From Dryococelus australis (lineage: Eukaryota; Arthropoda; Insecta; Phasmatodea; Phasmatidae), in assembly GCA_029891345.1 (NCBI GenBank), contig CM056994.1, positions 141,010,457-141,074,456 on the forward strand: a stretch of 64,000 nucleotides of DNA, read 5' to 3'. The notes below the pieces were generated by a model that saw nothing but the letters and a program-made list of their open reading frames with translations, searched no databases and was not told where the DNA came from. The position numbers were made by a program, and so were the translations under genes. This document shows, piece after piece, positions 1 through 10,660 of this stretch (positions are counted from its first letter, which is position 1; every line of letters begins with the position of its first letter).

Positions 1-1000
1 GTTTGCATCATGTGAGAAGGGATGTAATTTCGCCAACAACAGTGATAGAAGGGATCGTCACAATTGGAATCACCTACTATGACCGTGAACTCTGCTAAAG
101 ATTGCATCAATGTTTGAACACTTACCATCTGTAACACTGACAGGATCGGCGACAGCAAGGGTTTCTGAAGAGTCGCTGCAAGAATTATTGTATCAGTGTT
201 GCTATTTTGGAAATACATTTAGCCAAAGTTGTAACGTGCACCCAAATGAAAGTAGTCATTGATTGTTCAGTCCACCATACAAGTAATTCCACTGTGATAT
301 GTGCGATGCTGTGATTACTCGTAGTGATATAATATATAGACATAAGAAGATGAGTAAAGATACTGTTTGACGATCATCGGGAAGCGAGTACAAGTATTGC
401 AGCAAGACATTCGCGACTACGTTTGGTGCCAGACATCATGAAGATAGTCCCATCCCATTTGCCATCAGCTACAAGACCTAGATATATATTAACTAAAATT
501 CTGTATATGCGAATAAGCGTACCTTGACTGCTCACAATAATATATGTACTATAGAATGAGTGTAAAGCATAAATACTTTTATTGAATGGGGAATATGTTT
601 GAGTTTATGTAAGTAATACTATTGAGGACTTTTTGTCAAAGAACTTCATCTTCATAATTTGCGATTTTTAGTTAAGATCACATGTGTATGGTCTAAGCTT
701 CTTTGTGTCAAATAATCGTAAGTCTATCTACAACGGTTTTTGTGATAGGTACAACCATAACTACATAATTTCAAACTGTATGTAAAGTCAAAGGCTTTAT
801 ATCAACTTACAATTTTTTGCACTTACTTGATTTTTAAACTGATGACTTACAAGAGCGGTATATTAAGATACGGTTGTGTACTACCGAATGTTGTGGAATT
901 TATCTGACATAAGGTGTGGATCTCCAAATGAATGTTCATTTTTTAATAATGTTTGTTTGTGTTATTTAGGTATTGTGAAAAGAGTACGGAAGGTTAGTTT
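1..1000. other. gene-free AT-rich stretch
   Basis: I see no coding segment, RNA gene or repeat that I can name here. Stop codons are frequent in all frames. A possible splice acceptor (gttatttag, ending at 969) lies just before the candidate exon at 1012. Confidence 0.5.
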
Positions 1001-1011
1001 TGTGCTTGAAA

Positions 1012-1197
1012 ATGGCGGTTATCAGGAGCAAACTAGTAATAGAATTAGCATTATCAGGAGTTGCGAGTAAGGGTGTGAACAATGTGAATACGTTTATTGC
1101 AAACTGTTCGACGTCCAACACAAACGATACAACAGGAGTTGGAAAGAATGCTGATCAGACGCCAGCAGTAGAAGAAAATAACCAGCTGATGATTTAA
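1012..1197 (+). CDS. candidate first coding segment of the CGGQN gene (weak)
   Basis: An open segment starts at an ATG in a good context (gaaaATGG). It begins MAVIRSKLVIELAL, is polar and Asn/Thr/Ser-rich after that, and ends in a stop at 1195-1197. A short R-x-x-LV-x-LAL type start followed by a polar stretch is, as I recall, common at the N-terminus of the insect CGGQN (DUF7869-like) proteins, whose decayed body lies at 3226-5177. The link is inference. No clean splice donor joins this segment to the next exon; a gtaagg at 1067 is one option. It could equally be a chance ORF. Confidence 0.25.
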   Translation: MAVIRSKLVIELALSGVASKGVNNVNTFIANCSTSNTNDTTGVGKNADQTPAVEENNQLMI

Positions 1198-1606
1198 ACT
1201 GTTCAGACGTCATCATCCAAGACACGATATTTAAGTGGTTTTTAGAATACCTACAGTAACGTTAATATAACATTATGAATGGCCACCTATGCAGAGGTGA
1301 AGAAAAGCATATGTTCCAGGACTATTTTAACAATAAAACCCTGTAGCCATTAATCTTATAATAATATTTATCATTATTGAATATTCGCCATGCTCTTACG
1401 TAATTCGTCCATCGAAATAATTACAAAACATCCTATATCCTGCATGCATTATATTTCTCACTCAACAATATACTATAGTTTTCACTAAATTTTAGGACTC
1501 TGTTATAAAAGTAATGATACTCCAGCTCGACTAAATATCTGCATTGAAAATAATGTAATTTTACTTTTCTTTTTGACTGTAATGGATGAATCTGTTTGTT
1601 GTATAG

Positions 1607-1753
1607 TTGGAAATCGTCAATGAATCTTGGGAAAGCAGTAATGGGAATGGAGATGTTGATGACTTGGACGACGAAGTTAATGATTCAGAATTTCAGCCTC
1701 TCGAAAATGATGATGGTATGAGTTCATCATCCAACTCCAGTTACGCCAAAAAG
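1607..1753 (+). CDS. candidate internal exon, acidic (probable part of the CGGQN gene)
   Basis: The segment is bounded by a plausible acceptor (tttgttgtatag, ending 1606) and a strong donor (AAG|gtatgtg at 1754). It reads in one frame with no stop and encodes an acidic, low-complexity peptide: NESWESSNG, then DDLDDEVNDSEFQPLENDD, then a Ser run. An acidic linker ahead of a basic Trp-containing segment and a Cys-rich segment is a familiar layout for the CGGQN family, whose next recognisable block (basic, PREWHRNIEKMK) lies at about 3357 on the same strand. I infer that this exon and 3226-5177 were one gene split by an intron of about 1.5 kb. The segment alone has no diagnostic domain. Confidence 0.4.
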
Positions 1754-2642
1754 GTATGTGTTGGTAAATATTTTATCAGAATACACTTGGTATATAATGA
1801 TATATTACTAATTTTTTTGTTAATAAGACACTACAGTAATTGGTAAATATTTCTGCCATACATTAAAACTGTTCAAAATATTACATGAACTCAAGCTTGC
1901 ATCCATAACAGACACAGAAATATTTAGCGTACATCACTTTATTTACACACGATAATGCATAAAAAATTAAAGGTATTTTTTTATTTGAAATAATTTCCTA
2001 CATTCTTCGATGTTATTGTCTATTTTCTATATAGAGGTAGGAATATTCGGTTTTCTACAATTTTATTTTCAATGAGTGCTATAAATAATAAGTAGTGGCA
2101 TATCATAGAATAAACAAAATAAAGTATTTACTTTTCACAAATCTAAGAAGAATGATTTTCTGTTCATTAGTGCGTTTATTTATTTTCGCTGTCATTAACT
2201 AAAAAACGATGGTACCACAGAATATCACGTAAAATGTAAATAAAAACGAGGTACTTGAGCGTGGACTGTGATTGGCTGCTGTACATTACAATATTTTTCC
2301 TACTTGTATAATGTATGGCATTATGACAAAACAATACTCAGCTTCAGTCGAAAAGCACTCGCCTCGGCAGGAGCTTAGTACAACTGAACATCGCAGACCG
2401 TGCGAGACGACTCGCATACAAGATTTTACTAGTATTATGTCCTTCTTAGCTAACACCCTCCCCTTTTCCATTGCATGTAATTTCGTTATGCAATAAAGCT
2501 AACTATATTAACTTTCCATATTGATTTTATATATATTTAAGAAAGCAAAATACACAGTCATAACGGCACTGCTGGCAATGCATGATACACTGTTCATCTT
2601 GCTATTCAGTCATTCAGTTTTATATAACTCATTTATCTACTA

Positions 2643-2935
2643 TAAGTGATTTATGTTAAAGTGAGCGCGTTTGAAAATCCTGCATAATTTCTATTTTCAC
2701 CCCACTGTGTATCCTTCCAGTAAGTAGTTTACACATTAAGATTGCTAGGAGCCTATTAACTTTGTTAATGTGCAGACTATAGCAACACTCTAACAATGAA
2801 GAACTACATTCTCTATGTCACTGTCAGATTAAACAGGAGCAAGTCACTGAAGGTTTCTGTTATTATTCTGTCTATGCGGTAACAAGCAGTTATAAGTGAA
2901 TTTCAAAAGTGCTCACTTTACCATGAATAGCCTGC
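2643..2935. mobile_element. degenerate MITE (same family as 34267-34691)
   Basis: The right end (2901-2935), read on the minus strand, starts TGCAGGCTATTCATGG and continues TAAAGTGAGCACTTTTGAAA. The left end (about 2651-2677) carries the matching GTTAAAGTGAGCGCGTTTGA in the opposite sense. The ends therefore form imperfect terminal inverted repeats. The first 60 bases inside the left end also match the copy at 34.3 kb (CCTGC..., CA.TGTGTAT.CTTCC). The element has no coding capacity. It lies in the presumed intron of the gene at 1607-5177. Confidence 0.6.
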
Positions 2936-3225
2936 ATTTTGCAAATTGTATGTTACAGTTTCAATTTCAATATTTTCTTTTTCCAAGATTTCAATTACGA
3001 AGAGAAAGAAAAAGAAAAAACGTAAATTTCATATAAATACTCAAAAAACATATCACATTCTGAAACCACTTCAATCACATTTTACTTTGGAGGAAGAATG
3101 AGTTAGTTAGGTCCAAGAACAATCACAACCTGGTGGCTTTACACCTGTTTCTTATTATAGTAGTGTACAACTAATCCAGCCAACCCACAACACCAGAGAA
3201 GAATCCAAAACCGTAGACTTGGCAT

Positions 3226-5177
3226 GTGAGAAAACTGAAGCAGCCCAGGAGATCTGTGCAGGAGATGATCATTCATATAACTCCACAGTTAGTGAAACCC
3301 TTAACACATAAGGAAAGGACGATGAAAACAACGCTCAGAGTGACATCAGTACATAAATGCCAAGGAAAGGACGAAGAAAGAAAGCAGTTCCAAGAGAATG
3401 GCATAGAAATATAGAAAAGATGAAAATTCAAACAGGACAAGAACATCAAACTAGAAGTTGTAATGTAAGGCAAGCAAAATCGTGTAAACAGAATGATTGT
3501 ACAAAGTGTGCTCGAAAATGCAGCTATAACTTTAGTGAGGACGACCTTATGGAAATCAATATGTCCTATTGGATCTTAGCTGACATTAAAAAGCAGCGGC
3601 AGTATCTTAATTCTCTCATCATCGAAACGGACAAGGCAGTTGTTCGAACAAAAGAAACTATTTCCAGAAGACAAAAAACAAGACAGTTTTACGTTGTTAA
3701 AGATAACAAACGAATTCAAATATGCCAGAAGTTTTTCTTGGCAACATTTCCGATATCACAAACAGTTAGAATAAATGTTCTGAAGAAACGTAATAACTGC
3801 AATATGGTAGAGATGACAAACGTGGCAAGCATACTTCACGCTTAAAGAGACCCAAAAGCAGTCGGAAAATAATTATGCAACACATAAATTCATTTCCCAG
3901 AGTACCATACCACTACAGTCGTAGATATACACAGAAAGAATATATTGCACCAGATTTGAATATCTTTAAGATGTACGAAATTTACATAGATAAATATGAA
4001 TCAGAAAATATCATTCCTGAGAGGAAATGGTTCTATCGAAATATATTACATCAAAACTTCATCTTATCATTTCATACACCCAGAAAGGACAACTGTGATA
4101 AATGTTACAAGTTTGAAAAGTTGAAGGATGAGGATAAAAAAAGAAAGAGCAAGAGTTTTTTCTGAAATACATTGAATGAAAAGAATGTGCGCGATATATG
4201 AAAGATGACTTCAAAACAATAGCTCAAAATGGTAAACGTCAGTTTATACGATTTGACATTGAATCCGTTAGATAATGCCCATCAATAAATATTCAGGCGA
4301 TATTTTATAAACTTAGATTATCAGTGTATTATACCACAATTTATGATGTAGCTACTTGGAAAGCTGTAAATAATATGTGGCATGAGGTGGTTGCAGGGAG
4401 AGGCTCCATTGAAGTAGCCTCTTGTTTATTTGATTTTATAATGAACTCTTCTGTTAACGGTCAAGAATGTGTTTTAATGTCCAATACTTGTGGTGGACAA
4501 AACCATAATGCAATATTAGCTACTATGTGCCTTTATACTGTGCAAGTATTAAATATCCCATTTATTAAGCATCTATTATTTTAACCACGTCACTCACAGA
4601 TGGAATGTGACACTGTCCATGACCATATCGAAACAGCCAGTGAAAATATAGAAATTTATGATTCCTCTGGCTGGCATGCAGTAAGTAGACTAGCTTCAAA
4701 GGATAGGAAATGCGAAATTAAAGAAATATATAATTCAATGATTCTCGACTTCAAATCAATGCAAACTGATGTTTTAAAAAACGAAAATTTGATGTGAATG
4801 GTAAAACTATGAAATAATTAGAAATCATGTGGGTTCAGTACAGGAAAGATAATCCCTACAGTATTTATTTCAAATATGATCCAAGTGATCCCTTATTTGT
4901 AGCCGTACATATTTCCAGAAGAGAACGTAGACCTATTTCGATTGTCAATTATTCCCTAAATCAAGCGTATCATGAACGTTATAAAATACAAAGGGAAAAG
5001 CTCAATTATCTAAAGGAATTGTGCAAAAGTGGTACCATTAGGCAACAATATCATCAATTTTACCAGTGTCTGACTGCAAGAGAAGTATCTCAAGAGGAAA
5101 TGGATGGAGATGAAGAACAAGCTTTGATTTTCCAATTACTAAAAGCTAATATTGATATTGCTATTGTGTTTACTTAA
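3226..5177 (+). pseudogene. decayed CGGQN-family (DUF7869-like) protein gene
   Basis: Five collinear open pieces on + (3226-3845, 3875-4165, 4324-4584, 4600-4797, 4827-5177) read as one protein interrupted by stops and frameshifts. In order they show a basic segment (PREWHRNIEKMK), a Cys cluster (CTKCARKCSYNFSEDD), the block YWILADIKKQRQYLNSLI, then ICQKFFLATFPIS. After these come an HTPRKDNCDKCYKFE Cys motif, NTCGGQNHNAILATM, HSQMECDTVHDHIE, and a C-terminal block with WVQYRKDNPYSIYFKY. This order is typical of a multi-copy protein family found in insects and other animals, often annotated DUF7869, whose function is not known to me; its copy number suggests a mobile origin. In the usual motif, CGGQN follows an Asp-Asn pair; here it reads NTCGGQN. 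With stops at about 4165, 4276, 4584 and 4797 it cannot make a full protein. I am confident of the family, unsure of the family name, and unsure whether it was a host gene or a transposon gene. Confidence 0.75.
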
Positions 5178-5304
5178 TGTTTGTATGTATGGAGGATAGA
5201 AAACCAATTTGAAGTACTTATATCACATTATTACATTAAACTGCAGTTGTAGGTATTAAGACATACAAATTTGTTAATTTAAGGACAGTAGATACTGCAC
5301 TCTC

Positions 5305-5310
5305 AATAAA
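5305..5310 (+). terminator. poly(A) signal AATAAA
   Basis: AATAAA stands about 130 bases after the last stop of the CGGQN pseudogene, a natural 3' UTR length for an insect gene. It may be chance in DNA this AT-rich. Confidence 0.35.
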
Positions 5311-5903
5311 AATTGAACAATGTTGTTATTTACTATTCTTTTAATGTTTCGTGCATCAGAAATAATAAAAAAATGTGTTTCATTTACCAATTTCTACAGA
5401 TTATACCTTAAAACCATTTTATACATAGGATTAGAGCATATTTTAATTAGACATAAATAACCTTATCTACAGAATTGTTATTTCAGTTAAAAAAAATCAT
5501 AAGTCACAAATATATTTTTTATAAATTATTTTCACCATATTAATACATTAATATTAAACTAAACTTATACAAAAACCATCTCAAACTTATGAACATATGG
5601 ATTTTTATTAACACTTTTATGTAGGTGGCTATGATGACATACAAAAACACTGTAGACACCATAGAAAAACCTTTTTTTGTTTCTACCAAAAAAGTAGCTT
5701 TTTGTAGATAAGGTTCTTTGACACTAAGTCCTCGCTAGGTTTTTTTGATTATTAAGTGCGTTAAATAAAGATAAAGTGTATGGAAGAATTGCTCTATTCA
5801 TATTTTTTATCAAAATATAATTTTTTTTTCCTTCCTGTTGTATGAAATGTAATGATATATATATATAAAACAAATGTAAGCTCTGTGCATATAAATACAT
5901 TAA
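5311..5903. other. gene-free AT-rich stretch
   Basis: I see no coding or RNA feature. Two T-rich runs lie around 5665-5700. The stretch leads into the TA microsatellite. Confidence 0.5.
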
Positions 5904-5931
5904 ATATATACATATACATATATATATATAC

Positions 5932-5994
<63 letters not shown>

Positions 5995-6000
5995 CACACA
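5904..6000. repeat. (TA)n / (TATACA)n microsatellite
   Basis: Almost pure TA dinucleotides with interspersed CATATA units, ending in a short CACACA run. The Ile/Tyr-rich open frames over it on - are translations of the repeat, not genes. Confidence 0.95.
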
Positions 6001-6165
6001 CGTTAGGTGAAGCTATTGAGATGGACTCTTCTGGTAATTTAAATGGTAATTACAAGAGAGACACAAGTCATATTAATGAAATTACATTTCCAGTAAATAA
6101 TCAGCTGTGTATAAAGGATGAGAAGCCGTTATTAATTAATGTGATTTGTGATAAGTTATTCACCT

Positions 6166-6932
6166 TTTAATGTTCTTTATTGGGAATTCCTACTAGAACG
6201 TTCTTACACTTAAACACAAGTTTATGTACCACACAACTCTGAGGCAATTCCTCTTAACGTTACTTTACTCTGGTCTGGGAGGTAAACTTCAGATGTCTCA
6301 ATAACACAAGAATAATTACAAAAACTAAAATCATTTTTATTCCCTCTTTTCATACAATATATCAAATCTAATGGATTAACAAGCAAATACTGAATGAATA
6401 TTAGTTTGGAATATCTCAACAAATAATATAGAATAAAACTTGACTTTTCAAAGTTATAATTATATGCATAAATTATTAGGCTTTCAATTGGGGACCTCTA
6501 GGGTTTGCTGCATGTAATATCACCTCCGGATCTTTCCTTTCCCCCAGAACCAAATTTCACCTTACAACTGTTAATTACGACACGACCGGAGCTCCTCCGC
6601 CTCGTGATGTCGTGTTGTCGTGTTGTCGAGGATTGCCAATCTGGACACGTCTCTCCAAGTCGTCGGTATCTCGGCTCGCCCTGTAATGTTGCCCTCACGA
6701 GTTGCTCGCGCTGACCTCCGGCGTCGATGTTGCCCTCGAGTAGTAGTACTAGTAGAGTGGGTCAATGAGTGAGGGCATCTTCAAGTCCCAGCAGCCTTAA
6801 ATAGTTTGCAACTGGCCGACTTGCAGGAACGCCTTCCGCCACCCTTGCTCTCCCTACCATACCTCACCACAAGTGCGCCAGGACAGCACTCCTGCAACTT
6901 ATGGTGCGGGTTCGTCTCCCGTGCCCGCAACA
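6166..6932 (-). repeat. 3' LTR of the 6166-9770 element
   Basis: It pairs with 9004-9770 along its full length. The inner edge reads TGTTGCGGG on -. The outer edge is mutated from the expected ...GTTACA to ...CATTAAA. It contains the same TATTTAAG box and the same AATAAA-type signal as the 5' LTR on the minus strand. Confidence 0.88.
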
Positions 6933-6950
6933 GGGCTCCTCTTCTTCGTA
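6933..6950 (-). other. polypurine tract of the LTR element
   Basis: On - it reads TACGAAGAAGAGGAGCCC and abuts the TG of the 3' LTR. This is where plus-strand priming is expected, and it fixes the orientation of the element. Confidence 0.7.
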
Positions 6951-7424
6951 GAGCAGACGTCCCGACTGCTGGGAAGGCGTGGAGAAACGGTGGAGAGCAT
7001 CAGTGAGGGGTGGCGTATGAGGTAGCAAGGTGTCGGCCAGTGCAAAAGGAATGGTCCTTCTTCAGAGAGACAAGGCGAAGGATCTTACGTCCTCATCGAC
7101 GCGACACGGGCAGTGGGTTCATTAAAATAAGTGTCCTCGAGCACTATGCGGAGATCGTTCAAATAGGTGCAAGATAGATTGAAACTTCCATTAAGCAAAA
7201 ATGGGATACAAAAGTTTTTGAGCTTAAGAGTATGTGTGAAAGAAATAGAGTCAATATTAAATGGAAATAAAAATTCACAATTAATGTATGTAATGTACAC
7301 TTATTGGTATGTTATAATTAGGAAAAATATACATATTATATAGTGGAAACTTGCATTGAGAATATAAAGTGTAATAGGTACTGGATTGGCTAAGAGAACA
7401 CAACGTTGAAAAATTCAAAATATT

Positions 7425-7715
7425 ACAATAAACAATTATTTGGTGCTTCATGGCATATGTTAACTATGTATTATATATATAAAAGTAAAAATTTAAAAAT
7501 ACAAACTTTTATTTCAAATATTTATATGGTTTTACGTGTTACATACTACATATTTTTTATAGATATATATAATTAAAATATTAAACATTCAAAGAGTTTC
7601 AACAAATAATCATATGGTGCTGCGTGGCACATTTGAAATATTTCAAATATATAAAAAAAAACATTGAGATTGTTAAAACAATTCATGGTATGGAGCTACG
7701 TGGCACATACTATCT
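7425..7715. repeat. about 88-bp degenerate tandem repeat, four units
   Basis: A core like GGTGCTGCGTGGCACAT recurs at 7442, 7529, 7617 and 7692, spaced 87, 88 and 75 bases, each preceded by AA.AATTAT-like sequence. It lies inside the LTR element between the gag remnant and the 3' LTR. Confidence 0.65.
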
Positions 7716-7777
7716 ATAGACACGTGATAAAATTGTAATGAAGTCAGTTGTAGCCAAATTGGCATAAACCAAAATTA

Positions 7778-7926
7778 TCGTGGTGGTGTATCATCCGTGG
7801 AAATGAGTGTGAGCGACACAACATTTAAACCTCTTAGTGAAATAAAATTGCAATAACACTAGGCGACGTACACTGGAAGGGGCAAGGCTATTTAGGCGCG
7901 CCTTCGAAATAATACACCACTACGCA
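7778..7926. mobile_element. small inverted-repeat element (MITE-like), tentative
   Basis: The left end CGTGGTGGTGTATCAT and the reverse complement of the right end CGTAGTGGTGTATTAT match at 14 of 16 positions, about 150 bp apart, with no coding sequence between. The size and ends fit a MITE nested in the LTR element. No clear target duplication was found. Confidence 0.4.
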
Positions 7927-7985
7927 AACCTAATTTTTAAGACCGGTCTGAATTTCTATAAACATTTCACATTAGTTTTACTAAT

Positions 7986-8378
7986 TTATAATTCGTGAGA
8001 TACAGCTGGAATATAAAAGCAATTAAATACAAATATTGCGGTACTAAACCGTGAGAAACATTGAACAGAAAAAATATTACGCTCAAGAGTTGGCAAACCG
8101 GTTGTGGCAGACTGCTGTTTGTTATTTTCAGTCTGCGCTGTGGATGTGAAAATGGCTTTTAACTGAACCTCGATGTGTGGCCACGCAAGTTGGTCTCTGT
8201 ATAAGTTGAAGGTTCTCAATGACATGTTTTGCTGTGCCCTGGAGGTAAAATTTAATTCCTTTGCATTTGTCGGATTTACTCCAGCCATTTATTTCGCTTG
8301 CCACCTGAAACTGTTCTAAAAATTCTTCTATATCCACGTGTTATTCTTCCGCTAAAGGTTGGGATTTTTTCTTGCTGG
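7986..8378 (-). pseudogene. gag: gag remnant (Ty3/gypsy type)
   Basis: On - the remnant starts near 8378 with a KIPTFSG motif, then shows IEEFLEQFQVASEINGW, GIKFYLQGTAKHVIENL and, in another frame, WPHIEVQLKAIF. This is the capsid-like block of gypsy gag proteins: a phenylalanine-rich opening helix, a GTA/FYL core, then a W..IE..L..IF helix. Frame changes between the pieces and the lack of anything downstream show it is dead. The gag at 20.4 kb in the other minus-strand retroelement has the same skeleton (EEFLGTFNTASEVN), so the two elements belong to related lineages. No nucleocapsid zinc knuckle is visible. Confidence 0.75.
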
Positions 8379-8984
8379 ATGACTACAATACGCATGAGTT
8401 GTGGGTCGTTCGTGTTGCAGTAATGTACGTGGCCGGTATGTGTGCGTGAGTTTGTGTATGTGTGGTTCCACGTGTTCGTATATGCGGTGTGAAGCTGTCT
8501 TACTATGAGTGTTCATAAGAAAATCCTAGCTGTATGTTGCTCACAGCGTTATAATTAATTTTCTAAACTACAAGCAGTCTGTTGAGTTGCTCCTCAAGGC
8601 ACACACTAAAGCTCTATGTGTTAGGAAACTTTTATTCAACTACTGGCCGAAGAACGGTTCCATTAAAACATGCATCAAGATTCTAAAAAGCAATCAGATT
8701 ACAGTACACTACTTACTGGGCGCAGGCGGGCTCTAGGCGTGTCGCTGGTTGCGCGGGTAATTGCAAGGTACGCAATGCCGTCATGATTGCAAGTGTTGAC
8801 TTGCGCTCCTGATATTGCTGCGCGCATGGCTGCGGGGATTTAAATTTACCTTGGCCTGCCTGGCCACCTATGACTGATATTCCAACTTTACAACTGCCTA
8901 TGACCCTACCCTTACAATTAAGACAAGATTAAAATTGACTAATTTTCACTAAATAATAACTGCTAGCAAACAAAAGGACGCATT

Positions 8985-9003
8985 CTATATGCGCCTCCAC
9001 CAA
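8985..9003 (-). other. candidate primer-binding site
   Basis: Directly after the 5' LTR end (...GTTACA) the minus strand reads TTGGTGGAGGCGCATATAG. A TGG start one or two bases after the LTR is what a tRNA primer site looks like. I cannot assign the tRNA. Confidence 0.45.
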
Positions 9004-9770
9004 TGTAACGTTCTTTACTGGGAATTCCTTCTAGAACATTATTACTGTTAAACACAAGTTTATATACCATAACACTCTGTAGCTATTCCTCTTAAAGTTA
9101 CCTTAATCTTGTCTGGGAGGTAAACTCTAGATGTCTCAATAACACAAGAATAATTACCAAAACTACAAATTATTTTTATTCCCTCTTCTCATATAATATA
9201 TTTAATCTAATGCATTAACAAGCAAATACTGAATGAATATTAGTTTGAAATATCTCAACAAATAATAGAGAATAAAACTTGACTCTTCGAATATATAATT
9301 CTAACGATAAATTTCTAGGCTTTCAATGGAGGAACTCTAGGGTTCGCTGCATGTAATATCACCTCCCGATCTATCCTGTCCCCCAGAACCGAATTTCACC
9401 TTACAACTGTTAATTACGACACGACGGAGCTCCTCCACCTCGTGATGTCGTGATTTCGTGTTGTCGTGGATTGCCAATATGGACACGTCTCTCCAAGACG
9501 TCGGTATCTCGGCTCGCCCTGCAATGTTGCCCTCACGAATTGCTCGCGCTGACCTCCGGCGTCGATGTTGCCCTCAAATAATAGTACCATCAGAGTGGGT
9601 CATAGAATGTGTGGCATCGTCATGCCCCAGCAGCCTTAAATAGTTTGCGACTGGCCGACTTGCAGGAACGCCTTCCGCCATTCTTGCTCTCCCTATCATA
9701 CCTCACCACAAGTGCGCCAGGACAGCACTCGGCAACTCATGATGCGGGTTGGACTCCCGGGCCCTCGACA
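9004..9770 (-). repeat. 5' LTR of the 6166-9770 element
   Basis: It starts TGTCGAGGGCCC and ends AACGTTACA on the minus strand, giving TGT...ACA termini. A TATTTAAG box (about 9637-9645) stands ahead of an AATAAAAAT signal (about 9168-9178), the proper U3-R order for transcription on -. It is followed by the candidate primer site. Confidence 0.88.
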
Positions 9771-9789
9771 ACCTTCGGTATCAGTTACT

Positions 9790-10660
9790 ATGACACTATA
9801 TTGTGGTATTGAGATTGTATCTGACTCATGATATAAGATTGGATGATAATGACGAAATAATTATATGGTTTATATGTTTAATCCATAGAATGGCTTATAT
9901 AGTAGTTTCTTTGTCATGGATGGTAGAAGGAAAGTTCTTGTTATAACCGATATGGCCTAATGGAATGGATTGTAGATATTGAGTGTTGTTAGGTACTGTT
10001 CAGGTATATTAGGTATTACAAGTTAGTAGGTTTGTCTTGTAGAATATGTAGAAATGGGTGTTTATTTTTAGCAGTGAGAATTATATGAACTCAAATCTTA
10101 TGAGTTAAACTTTTTTCAATGGGTGGTAGTCATAATGAATGGACTAAGGTTATATACAACATGTCTGTATGGTATGTTAATTTTCTGGTAAAATGTTTTT
10201 ACAAATTGATGGTATGATCTGATGTTATGGCTGGTCAGAATTTGGAAAATTTGGTTGGGTAATTAGTAATTTATCACAGTACATTATAGTAGTATGTATG
10301 TTATTAAATTATGTTATGGTCTTTCTAAATGAGCGGTGTGGTATGATATGGTCTCCGAGTATTGATGGTTATAAGGTTTTATTTTACTGGAACATTTAAA
10401 TTGCTTGTTTGGTGATATGGTGTATTGGAATGATATTTCGCTAAGTTTGTTTTGTTTACTCTGCTAAACGATATGGGTGTTTGTAGTATTTTAATGCGTG
10501 TGTGTGTTTTGCTTTTACATGTTGACATATTTCATCAGAGAAACTCGACGGACTATGTCATATCAAAGCTTATATGATTTTTTGTTGTCCTGGATGTTAT
10601 AATTGGAAATGATTTGATGTAACCGATATGATGTAATGTGCAACACTCTCCTTCCTTTTC
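9790..10660 (+). repeat. TATGG-rich repeat, copy C
   Basis: The sequence is built of GGTATG/TATGGT-like words with strong G+T bias on + and no open frame. The same flavour fills 20880-23520 (+) and, inverted, 50450-51850. It sits right beside the ACCT duplication of the LTR element. Confidence 0.5.

Larger units (their letters stand above)
6166..9770 (-). mobile_element. LTR retrotransposon with two LTRs, pol lost (Ty3/gypsy-like gag)
   Basis: Two direct repeats, 6166-6932 and 9004-9770, are each 767 bp long and bound an internal region of 2071 bp. The four bases outside both ends are ACCT (6162-6165 and 9771-9774), a target-site duplication of the size usual for Ty3/gypsy. On the minus strand the 5' LTR runs 9770 to 9004, starts TGTCGAGGG and ends AACGTTACA. 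A purine-rich tract (GAAGAAGAGGAGCCC) directly precedes the 3' LTR. A gag remnant lies on - near 8.0-8.4 kb. No protease, RT, RNase H or integrase is visible, so the element is deleted or non-autonomous. Empty-site DNA would read ...gttattcACCTtcggtatc.... Both LTRs carry scattered point differences, so the insertion is not very recent. Confidence 0.88.

Noticed and set aside
5724..5999. Ile/Tyr-rich open frames on -
   Set aside because: Translation of the TA microsatellite; no gene.
6498..7006. Several open frames on both strands over the first LTR, repeated at 9458-9812
   Set aside because: They fall inside the two LTRs and are explained by the GC-rich U3 sequence.
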